Source of the DNA: Gammaproteobacteria bacterium
GTDB taxonomy: Bacteria > Pseudomonadota > Gammaproteobacteria > Arenicellales > Poriferihabitantaceae
Direction of reading: 5' to 3'
NCBI GenBank assembly: GCA_020027415.1
Contig: JAHRAW010000049.1
Location: 1-5,037 of the forward strand
Length of the DNA stretch: 5,037 nucleotides
Shown here: positions 1-5,037 of the stretch, one piece after another
Numbering within the stretch: position 1 is the first letter of the stretch
Layout: each line of letters begins with the position of its first letter
Program-made: the position numbers and the translations under genes
The notes under the pieces: model-generated
The model's database searches: none
Told to the model about the DNA's origin: nothing
What the model saw: only the letters and a program-made list of their open reading frames with translations

Positions 1-121
1 AATTATTCATCTTGTCAAGGTTTATTTTGCTGCACTATGCAGTAGATTGTGAGTGAATGTAACCAACCTAAACGGCAATGTCAAGTGATATTTGGGGGGA
101 ATTGGGGTTCTCGCATGGAGT

Positions 122-249
122 TTCCAGATTAAACCGACCGCGGGAATGACGAATGGGGGGAGAGATTCCAGATTAAATCTTGCCCCTGCATGCTTTAATC
201 TGGGGACTACGGGAATGACGGGGTATAGCCACGCGGAATGACGGGGTAT
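122..249. repeat. Cluster of degenerate dispersed intergenic repeats (CGTCATTCC type)
   Basis: Positions 1-284 hold no credible gene. Within them, GGAATGACGGGGTAT occurs twice at a 23-base spacing (212-226 and 235-249), and a third GGGAATGACG lies at 142-151. CCAGATTAAA occurs at 124-133 and 168-177, and inverted as TTTAATCTGG at 194-203. The last two can pair as a perfect 10-bp stem around a 16-base loop. On the minus strand the units read CGTCATTCC, the style of dispersed intergenic repeats common in proteobacteria. There is no T-run after the stem, so it is not called a terminator, though it lies downstream of nagZ and could protect its 3' end. Confidence 0.6.
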
Positions 250-284
250 GGTTGGGGTTGCTATGGCCGCCCCTCGCATGCAAA

Positions 285-1346
285 TTATCCCCATGCTGCG
301 TCCAACGCCGCCGCCATTTGCGCAAGCGCCGCCGGCGTAGCCGCCTTTCCCTTTCCTTTCGCTTTCATGGACGGCAAGCGCGACGAGTCGCCGCCGTATT
401 CCTGCGCGATATGGTCGGCGGCGCGGCGGGCGTTGCTTGGGGCGTTGCAGATCAGCGCCATATCGCAGCCGGCGTTCAGCGCGGCGAGGCTGCGCACTGG
501 CATATCCAGTTCGGCGGCGGCGCCTTTCATACTCAGGTCGTCGCTGAAAATCACGCCGTTGAAGCGTAACTCGCGGCGCAGCATTCGTTGCAGCCAGAAA
601 GAGGAATAGGTCGGTGGTTGCGCATGGATGCGTTCAAAAAGCACATGCGCGGTCATGATGCCGCCCAACCGCTTTGCCAGACTTTGAAACGGCATTAGGT
701 CGCGCTGTTGCAGTTCCGCCAAACTGCGCGCATCCACCGGCAGCCGCCGGTGCGAGTCTGCGGTGACGCCGCCGTGTCCGGGGAAGTGTTTGCCGGTGGC
801 GACCATGCCGGCGCGGTTCATGCCGCGGATATAGGCATTCGCCAATTCACCAATTACCGCGGGGTCGCGGTGAAAAGCGCGCGCGCCAATTACTGGGTTG
901 GGCGGACCGCGGCAGTCCAGCATCGGGGCAAAACTGAAATCCACGCCGGTTTGCAATACTTCGGTCGCCATCAAGCAGGCCGCCGTTTCGGCCATGGCGA
1001 GGCCTTGTTCGCGGTCGCGGTCATACAACTCACCGAGGCGGCCGGGCGCCGGCAGTGGATAGAAGCCGTCGCGGAAACGTTGTACGCGCCCGCCTTCCTG
1101 ATCCACCGCCACCAACAACGCCGGCGCGCGGAGCGCTTTGATTTCATCAACCAATCCGCGCACTTGTGTTTTGCTGCGATAGTTGCGGGCAAATAAAATG
1201 ACCGCGCCGACCGCCGGATGGCGTAAAAAATCCATCTCTTCGGCGCGCATGGTCTCGCCGCTGAGGTCAACCATCAGCGGACCTAAGGGCATTGCTAAGG
1301 GCGCTTGCCGCGGGACTTTCGCGGCGGCGGCGGCGGCGTTACTCAT
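285..1346 (-). CDS. nagZ: Beta-N-acetylhexosaminidase (peptidoglycan recycling)
   Basis: This 353-residue glycoside hydrolase family 3 enzyme cleaves GlcNAc from GlcNAc-1,6-anhydroMurNAc-peptides in the cytoplasm during murein recycling. It aligns along nearly all of E. coli NagZ (341 residues): LMVDLSG at 24-30, VGAVILFARNY at 46-56, VDQEGGRVQRFR at 81-92, KHFPGHG at 186-192, the catalytic Asp-His loop TADSH at 195-199, and FSDDLSM at 267-273 with nucleophile D269. No signal peptide is seen. The ATG at 1346 is preferred because it overlaps the transpeptidase stop as ATGAGTAA and has a G-rich GGGTGG upstream. A second Met at residue 19 (MPLGPLMVDL) matches where E. coli NagZ begins and remains an alternative. 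The N-terminal Ala tract comes from a GCG repeat. The C-terminus has a lysine/glycine-rich segment (KAKGKGK, 328-334) before a final helix; it ends about where the family ends, so it is not truncated. Confidence 0.95.
   Translation of the reverse strand: MSNAAAAAAKVPRQAPLAMPLGPLMVDLSGETMRAEEMDFLRHPAVGAVILFARNYRSKTQVRGLVDEIKALRAPALLVAVDQEGGRVQRFRDGFYPLPAPGRLGELYDRDREQGLAMAETAACLMATEVLQTGVDFSFAPMLDCRGPPNPVIGARAFHRDPAVIGELANAYIRGMNRAGMVATGKHFPGHGGVTADSHRRLPVDARSLAELQQRDLMPFQSLAKRLGGIMTAHVLFERIHAQPPTYSSFWLQRMLRRELRFNGVIFSDDLSMKGAAAELDMPVRSLAALNAGCDMALICNAPSNARRAADHIAQEYGGDSSRLPSMKAKGKGKAATPAALAQMAAALDAAWG
1321..1338. repeat. (GCG)6 trinucleotide tract at the nagZ 5' end
   Basis: Six GCG triplets on the plus strand encode the alanine run near residues 4-9 of NagZ, just after the start codon. 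Slippage would change the number of alanines without shifting the frame. Confidence 0.7.
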
Positions 1347-1839
1347 GAATATCCACCCATGTGCCGGCCGGCACGCGCGCAAATAAATCCACCACCTCGC
1401 GATTGCGCATGCGGATGCAACCACGCGAGCCCGGTCGCCCCATCTCCACATCATCGGGCGCGCCGTGAATATAAATATAGCGGCGCATGCTATCCACCGC
1501 GCCGAGACGATTGAAGCCCGGCTGGCATCCGCTGAGCCATAAAATCCGCGTCAAAATCCAATCGCGCGGCGGCGCGGCGGCGCGCATCGCCGGGGTAAAT
1601 ACCTCACCCGTTTGCCGCCGCCCGACAAACACGCTGCCTAACACCGCCGCATGCCCGATTTTGGCGCGAATGACATGCCGTCCGCGGGGGGTGCAGTAAC
1701 TATGCATTTTTTCGCCGACACCGTTGGCGGCGGAGGAAATACGGTAGCGCACCAGCGTCCGCGGCCGTGACCTCTGCGCGCCGCGCAAGTCGCGGAGTTC
1801 TAAAATCTGGCGACCAATGTCAAGGTCAACGACCAACAT
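1339..1839 (-). CDS. L,D-transpeptidase (YkuD) catalytic domain protein
   Basis: This 166-residue protein is almost entirely a YkuD domain. YkuD enzymes use a Cys nucleophile to form 3-3 or protein-peptidoglycan crosslinks. It opens directly into the domain (LVVDLDIGRQILEL), followed by a TPRG turn at 50-53, the RDWILTRILWLSG stretch at 92-104, and the active site: H125 in YIYIHG, then S138-R-G-C141-IRM. Arg sits where many relatives have His or Tyr in SxGC. No signal peptide or membrane segment is visible. This is not a start-choice artefact, because an in-frame TGA at 1933-1935 lies upstream and no ATG, GTG or TTG occurs between it and the ATG at 1839. No good Shine-Dalgarno sequence is seen. 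It overlaps nagZ by 8 nt. Similar short leaderless YkuD proteins occur in gammaproteobacteria to my recollection. The exact substrate cannot be told from sequence. Confidence 0.9.
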   Translation of the reverse strand: MLVVDLDIGRQILELRDLRGAQRSRPRTLVRYRISSAANGVGEKMHSYCTPRGRHVIRAKIGHAAVLGSVFVGRRQTGEVFTPAMRAAAPPRDWILTRILWLSGCQPGFNRLGAVDSMRRYIYIHGAPDDVEMGRPGSRGCIRMRNREVVDLFARVPAGTWVDIHE

Positions 1840-1894
1840 GACGGCGGGCGGAATGAGCGGCGGGAGGCGTGGAGAGCCTGGCGGGTTGCCGCCG

Positions 1895-1914
1895 ATTGTA
1901 CAAGATTGTGCAAT
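1895..1914. promoter_or_regulatory. Operator-like tandem dyad over the candidate promoter
   Basis: The plus strand reads ATTGTACAAG ATTGTGCAAT. The two halves are direct repeats at a 10-bp period, and each contains TTGT(A/G)CAA, an exact or near palindrome. The second half reverse-complemented matches the first at 8 of 10 positions. It covers the -10 hexamer and most of the spacer, where a repressor would act. The regulator is unknown and chance is possible in a single 20-bp site. Confidence 0.25.
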
Positions 1915-1922
1915 GCAACCAA
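1895..1922 (-). promoter_or_regulatory. Candidate sigma-70 promoter for the ldt-nagZ pair
   Basis: On the minus strand TTGGTT (1922-1917) is followed, after a 16-base spacer, by TACAAT (1900-1895). The -10 hexamer matches the consensus at five of six positions, the -35 only at the TTG. A start near 1889 would leave a leader of about 50 bases before the ATG at 1839. It fits the layout, since spoT ends at 1942, but read-through from spoT is also possible. Confidence 0.35.
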
Positions 1923-1941
1923 CTTGCCCGACTCAGCCGAG

Positions 1942-4119
1942 TTAGCCGCGCGCCACATTGATGACCGAATTTTTAGCGCGCAACTGACGCAGAATATCCG
2001 CCAAATGCTTGCGCCCGGAGACTTCAATGATGAACGCCATGGATGAGTTGTTGGAATGCTGCTGGGTGACTTCCACATGGTTGATGTTGGATTGGTGCGC
2101 GGCAATGATGTTGCTGACCGCCGCCAACACGCCGGGTTGGTTGCGGGTTTCCATTTTGAGCGGCACTTGGAATTGTCCGCGCGTGGACGCCGACCACGCC
2201 AAGTGAATGTGGTGATCCGGCTGGCGCATGATTTGCTTGCAGTTGCGGCAGTGGGCGCGATGCACAACCAACCCGCGCCCGGCGGTCATGGCGCCGACAA
2301 TGGCATCGCCGGGAATCGGGTGACAGCAATTGGCATATGCGACCAGCAGCCGTTCGGTGCCTTCAATGGTCATCACAGTCGGCTTTGGTGGATCGCCTGC
2401 GGCGCGCGCGTGTTCGCCGGTGATTTCGGCGAGCAACTGCTTGGCGACCAACGCCGGCGGGCGCTTGCCAAAGCCGATGTCACGCAGCAGTTGTGGCCAC
2501 TCATCCACATGCAAATGCGCCAATAACGCGGTTTTGTGCGCCGGGGGAATGCGCAAGCGTCGGTAGCCTTGTTTGAACAAGGCTTGATACAGCAGTTTGC
2601 GTCCTAATTTGAGCGACTCCTTGTCTTTTTGCTGGACGAGAAAATGGCGAATGGAGGAACGCGCTTTGGAAGTGACCGCGTAATTGAGCCAAGTCGGCAA
2701 TGGGCGCGCGGCGCGCGCGGTAATGATTGCAACATGGTCGCCGTTATTGAGGGTCACATGCAACGGCACCGTCTGCTGGTTGATGCGCGCGCCGATGCAG
2801 TGATTGCCCACATCGGTATGCACCGCATAGGAAAAATCCAGCGCGGTGGCGCCGCGCGGCAGCCGCTTGATGTCGCCCTTCAAGGTGAAAACATACACCT
2901 TGTCGGGAAACAGGTCGGCTTTGAGGTGTTCCAGAAAATCCCCGGAATCAACGGATTTTTGCTGCGATTCAAGGAAACTGCTCAGCCACTGCTGCGCCAA
3001 CTGCTGCGGCGCGTGTTCGCCGGTGGTTTCGGTTTTATACAACCAGTGCGAAGCGACTCCATTTTCGGCCACGCGGTGCATCGCTTGGCTGCGGATTTGC
3101 ACTTCCACCGGCTGCCCGAAGCGGTCAATCACCACCGTATGCAACGACTGATAGCCGTTCACTTTGGGAATGGCGATATAGTCCTTGAAACTTTCCGGGC
3201 GCGGTTTGTAGCGCTGATGAATCGCGCCCAACGCGGGATAACACTGCGCGCGCGTTTCGCAAATCACGCGAATGGCGTTGATGTCATGCACATCTCTGAG
3301 CGACAATCTCTTTTGTTGCATCTTGTGGTAGATGCTGTAAATGTCCTTTTCGCGCCCATACACGCGCGCGTCAATGCCGACTCGTTGCAGTTGCAGTTGA
3401 ATCTTGTCGCACAATTCGTTGAGCACCGAAGTGCGCCCGCGCTTTTTGCCGCCTAATTTTTTGGCGATGGCTTGGTAGCGTTTCGGGTAGAGGTTTTGCA
3501 GGCTCAGATTTTCCAATTTTTGCGCCAACTCGCGCATGCCGAGGCGGTTGGCGATGGGCGCGTAAATCTCCAAGGTTTGCCGGGCGACGCGCCGTTTTTT
3601 GTCTTCGTTGAGCGCGCCCAAGGTGCGCATGTTATGCAAGCGGTCGGACAATTTGATGATGATGACGCGCAAATCCTTCGCCGTTGCCATGAACATTTTG
3701 CGAAACGACGCGGCCTCGGCATGTTCTTTCGGCTCTTGTTCCAGCAGGCTGACTTTGCTGACGCCGTCCACCAATTCGGCGACCGCGCCGCCAAAACGTT
3801 CGGCGATTTGTGGCACGGTGATGGCGGTGTCTTCCACCACATCGTGCAACACCGCGGCGATGATGGTGCGGCTGTCCATGCGCATTTCACCGAGAATGCG
3901 CGCCACGGCAAGGGGGTGGGCTATGTAGGCTTCGCCGCTTTGCCGAGTTTGTCCGGCGTGGGCTTCGGCGCCGAAACAGCACGCGTCGCGAATGGTGGCG
4001 ACTGCGGTGGCGTCCAGGTAGCCGCTGAGATCGTCAAGCAGCGCTTCGGTCGGCGCGCCGCGCGCCGCGCGCGCTTCAGTCGTGCTCCGCTTCCGCGGCC
4101 GGCTCAGCGGGCAATTCAT
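1942..4119 (-). CDS. spoT: Bifunctional (p)ppGpp synthetase/hydrolase, SpoT/Rel family
   Basis: This 725-residue cytoplasmic enzyme makes and degrades the alarmone (p)ppGpp. Domains in order: HD hydrolase (about 45-200) with H68 in AHP, HDVVEDT at 92-98 and DRLHNMRTL at 159-167; synthetase (about 240-360) with GREKD at 255-259, D279 in DINAIRVI, KDYIAIP, GYQSLHT at 322-328 and E339 in EVQIR; TGS domain (about 407-467); Cys/His zinc-finger-like region with CCHPIPGD at 598-605 and HRAHCRNC at 620-627; C-terminal ACT domain (about 648-725). The intact HD site indicates SpoT/Rel rather than hydrolase-dead RelA. The start is forced: a TAG lies one codon upstream of this ATG, and no ATG, GTG or TTG follows before the conserved fold. 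It therefore begins inside the omega-nuclease gene and has no obvious Shine-Dalgarno sequence, which suggests translational coupling. Its N-terminus is about 20 residues longer than E. coli SpoT. The usual RxKD synthetase motif reads SFKD here (310-313). Confidence 0.96.
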   Translation of the reverse strand: MNCPLSRPRKRSTTEARAARGAPTEALLDDLSGYLDATAVATIRDACCFGAEAHAGQTRQSGEAYIAHPLAVARILGEMRMDSRTIIAAVLHDVVEDTAITVPQIAERFGGAVAELVDGVSKVSLLEQEPKEHAEAASFRKMFMATAKDLRVIIIKLSDRLHNMRTLGALNEDKKRRVARQTLEIYAPIANRLGMRELAQKLENLSLQNLYPKRYQAIAKKLGGKKRGRTSVLNELCDKIQLQLQRVGIDARVYGREKDIYSIYHKMQQKRLSLRDVHDINAIRVICETRAQCYPALGAIHQRYKPRPESFKDYIAIPKVNGYQSLHTVVIDRFGQPVEVQIRSQAMHRVAENGVASHWLYKTETTGEHAPQQLAQQWLSSFLESQQKSVDSGDFLEHLKADLFPDKVYVFTLKGDIKRLPRGATALDFSYAVHTDVGNHCIGARINQQTVPLHVTLNNGDHVAIITARAARPLPTWLNYAVTSKARSSIRHFLVQQKDKESLKLGRKLLYQALFKQGYRRLRIPPAHKTALLAHLHVDEWPQLLRDIGFGKRPPALVAKQLLAEITGEHARAAGDPPKPTVMTIEGTERLLVAYANCCHPIPGDAIVGAMTAGRGLVVHRAHCRNCKQIMRQPDHHIHLAWSASTRGQFQVPLKMETRNQPGVLAAVSNIIAAHQSNINHVEVTQQHSNNSSMAFIIEVSGRKHLADILRQLRAKNSVINVARG

Positions 4120-4975
4120 CGGCTAACAGGTGCTGGTGCCGCTCCGCCACTTCAATCACTTTATCCATGTAGGAGGCGTCTTCTCTTTTCACCTTAATCA
4201 AAATACCTTTCTTGCCCGGCGAATAACACCAATAGTCTATGGTTTCCAGCCCGGTTACAAACAGGATATGTTGCAGTTGCGCACGGTATTGCGGCGAAAT
4301 TTCGCCGTCGCGCGCCTGCTCATAAATGCCTTCTCCGCACTTGATTTCCACGACCTGCTTGCGGTCATCTGAAATTCCGTCCAGGCTGGCGCGCGCCCAC
4401 GCGTGTTTTTTATGCTGCACGCACAGCGGATGAACTTCAACCCCAACCTCGGCGCAGTACATTTTGCGCGCTTCGGGTTCCAGTTCTATGCCGCGCCGCA
4501 TCGCCTCGCTCTGACAATCGCGGCCTTGCCCGGCTTTTTCAGCTTGCAACGCGCTGAGAGATTTTGGCGACTGCGCCATCAGCGCGTGAATCTCGGAGGC
4601 GCCGAAACCGCTTCGTCGCCACTGTTTCCATTGTTCGCTTCTTTGCTCCAAATTAATTTCCCGGTACGGAACCACGGTTTCGGCGGCGCCCGCTTCGTTC
4701 GCTTCGCTGGTTTCGCCGGCGTCATCGGTTTCGCCATCTGCAATCGGCTCGTCAAAACTCAATTCAACCTCCGGTTTCGGCTCTTCTAAAATGGATGGTC
4801 CAATCAAGCCGGCGGCGATTTCACGCAGCGCCACCACGGTCCATTTATCGTTGTTCGCCTCCACCAGCGGCTCGGCGCCCAAAATCAGTTGTCGCACCCG
4901 CTTGGCGGACACCAACACCAACTGGAAGCGGTTATCCACATGTTCAAGGCAATCAGTTACGGTTACACGCGCCAT
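4076..4975 (-). CDS. rpoZ: RNA polymerase omega subunit fused to a lambda-exonuclease/YqaJ-type nuclease
   Basis: One uninterrupted 299-residue frame joins two unrelated domains. Residues 1-62 are a near-canonical omega subunit: MARVTV start, NRFQLVLVSAKRVRQL at 15-30, and NDK.TVVALREIAAGLI at 42-58. Omega binds beta-prime and helps form ppGpp site 1. Residues 63-105 are an acidic, Ala/Glu/Asp-rich linker. Residues 106-285 match the YqaJ/lambda Exo fold: QW..WR..GFGASE (115-127), RRGIELEPEAR with E166, LDG with D199, EIK with E210 and K212, then SPQYRAQLQHILFVTG with Q233, and a late ASYMDKV segment as in lambda Exo. The active site looks complete. The ATG at 4975 is chosen because it opens the omega consensus and has GGAG six bases upstream; an in-frame TTG at 5017 would add 14 residues unlike omega. 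The 3' end overlaps spoT by 44 nt. No recombinase partner of the RecT/Red-beta type is present in the window. Domain identities are secure; the function of the fusion is unknown. Confidence 0.93.
   Translation of the reverse strand: MARVTVTDCLEHVDNRFQLVLVSAKRVRQLILGAEPLVEANNDKWTVVALREIAAGLIGPSILEEPKPEVELSFDEPIADGETDDAGETSEANEAGAAETVVPYREINLEQRSEQWKQWRRSGFGASEIHALMAQSPKSLSALQAEKAGQGRDCQSEAMRRGIELEPEARKMYCAEVGVEVHPLCVQHKKHAWARASLDGISDDRKQVVEIKCGEGIYEQARDGEISPQYRAQLQHILFVTGLETIDYWCYSPGKKGILIKVKREDASYMDKVIEVAERHQHLLADELPAEPAAEAEHD
4121..4660 (-). other. YqaJ/lambda-exonuclease-like PD-(D/E)XK nuclease domain (residues 106-285)
   Basis: The family's motifs appear in the expected order: a Trp/Arg-rich opening (W116, W119, R120) followed by GASE (125-128), the first acidic residue in IELEPEAR (E166), the metal-binding Asp in SLDG (D199), the E-x-K pair (E210, K212), and the Gln-rich helix QYRAQLQH (229-236). 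In lambda Exo the equivalent residues are E85, D119, E129, K131 and Q157. Such enzymes digest double-stranded DNA ends 5' to 3' and normally work with a single-strand annealing protein. By hand count GC is about 56% over 4141-4620, close to the omega part (about 57%), so composition gives no clear sign of recent transfer, although 4141-4260 is only about 45%. Confidence 0.88.
4790..4975 (-). other. Omega domain of the fusion (residues 1-62)
   Basis: This segment alone would make a nearly normal omega core. It carries the N-terminal MARV residues, which in E. coli omega contribute to ppGpp site 1 at the beta-prime interface, the NRF motif, and the NDK..VVALREI helix. In E. coli the sequence after GLI is a variable, exposed C-terminal tail, which makes it a tolerant place for an added domain. 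Conservation of the core suggests it still assembles into RNA polymerase. Confidence 0.9.
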
Positions 4976-4981
4976 AAAAAA

Positions 4982-4985
4982 CTCC
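4982..4985 (-). promoter_or_regulatory. Ribosome binding site of the omega-nuclease gene
   Basis: GGAG on the minus strand is separated by six T residues from the ATG at 4973-4975. It is the clearest Shine-Dalgarno sequence in the window and decides the start in favour of MARV over the upstream in-frame TTG. Confidence 0.75.
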
Positions 4986-5037
4986 AAAATGGGAAACTTC
5001 AAAAGAGAAAACTGCAAATATCCGAATAAAACCCGGT

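Noticed and set aside
13..18. TTGACA on the minus strand, a perfect -35 hexamer
   Set aside because: The matching -10 would fall outside the window, so the promoter cannot be supported.
30..42. Small hairpin CTGCA-CTA-TGCAG
   Set aside because: The stem is only 5 bp and no T-run follows on either strand, so it is not a convincing terminator.
22..294. Minus-strand open frame of 90 codons across the repeat cluster
   Set aside because: It crosses the degenerate repeats, overlaps the nagZ end and shows no protein-like conservation; best read as non-coding.
1880..1893. GC-rich hairpin after spoT (5-bp stem, 4-base loop)
   Set aside because: It lacks a T-run and lies downstream of the candidate promoter; in this GC-rich sequence such stems are common by chance.
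2629..3456. Plus-strand open frame of 275 codons
   Set aside because: It lies wholly antisense to the well-conserved spoT, and its translation resembles no family I know. Long antisense frames are expected in GC-biased genes.
3472..4197. Plus-strand open frame of 241 codons
   Set aside because: It is antisense to the spoT HD domain and the fusion end, with no recognisable motif and no ribosome binding site seen.
4076..4975. Fusion as an assembly chimera
   Set aside because: The frame is open throughout, omega is still followed by spoT as in many gammaproteobacteria, and GC of the two parts is similar, so a real fusion is more likely.
4976..5037. Possible end of gmk upstream of rpoZ
   Set aside because: gmk often precedes rpoZ, but these 62 bases show no recognisable guanylate kinase C-terminus, and no convincing -35/-10 pair either.

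Overview
The window looks like a piece of a moderately GC-rich gammaproteobacterial chromosome. Omega next to spoT is a typical gammaproteobacterial arrangement. The omega N-terminus and the SpoT domains resemble the enterobacterial proteins as I remember them, and nagZ belongs to Gram-negative peptidoglycan recycling. I cannot name the genus. All four supported genes lie on the minus strand and are packed tightly, so transcription runs from high to low coordinates.

Layout in order of transcription: (1) 4975-4076, an RNA polymerase omega subunit (rpoZ) fused in one open frame to a complete lambda-exonuclease/YqaJ-type PD-(D/E)XK nuclease. (2) 4119-1942, spoT, a bifunctional (p)ppGpp synthetase/hydrolase whose start lies 44 nt inside the fusion gene. 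(3) 1941-1840, a 102-nt gap with a candidate promoter and an operator-like dyad. (4) 1839-1339, a cytoplasmic-looking L,D-transpeptidase (YkuD) domain protein. (5) 1346-285, nagZ, overlapping the transpeptidase gene by 8 nt. (6) 284-1, non-coding sequence with degenerate dispersed repeats of the CGTCATTCC type.

The standout is the omega-nuclease fusion. Omega is normally a protein of about 80-95 residues. Here a textbook omega domain (residues 1-62) is followed by an acidic linker and a nuclease domain of about 180 residues. The nuclease keeps every catalytic residue I can place: E166, D199, E210-x-K212 and the Gln motif near Q233. If expressed as written, each RNA polymerase that takes up this omega would carry a tethered DNA end-processing nuclease. 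The omega N-terminus also keeps the MARV residues that form part of ppGpp site 1 in E. coli, and the next gene makes and degrades ppGpp. A link between stringent response, transcription and DNA processing is therefore a natural hypothesis, but it is inference.

The two downstream genes form a small peptidoglycan pair (transpeptidase fold and N-acetylglucosaminidase) that probably has its own promoter. No tRNA, rRNA, CRISPR array, insertion sequence or integrase was seen.
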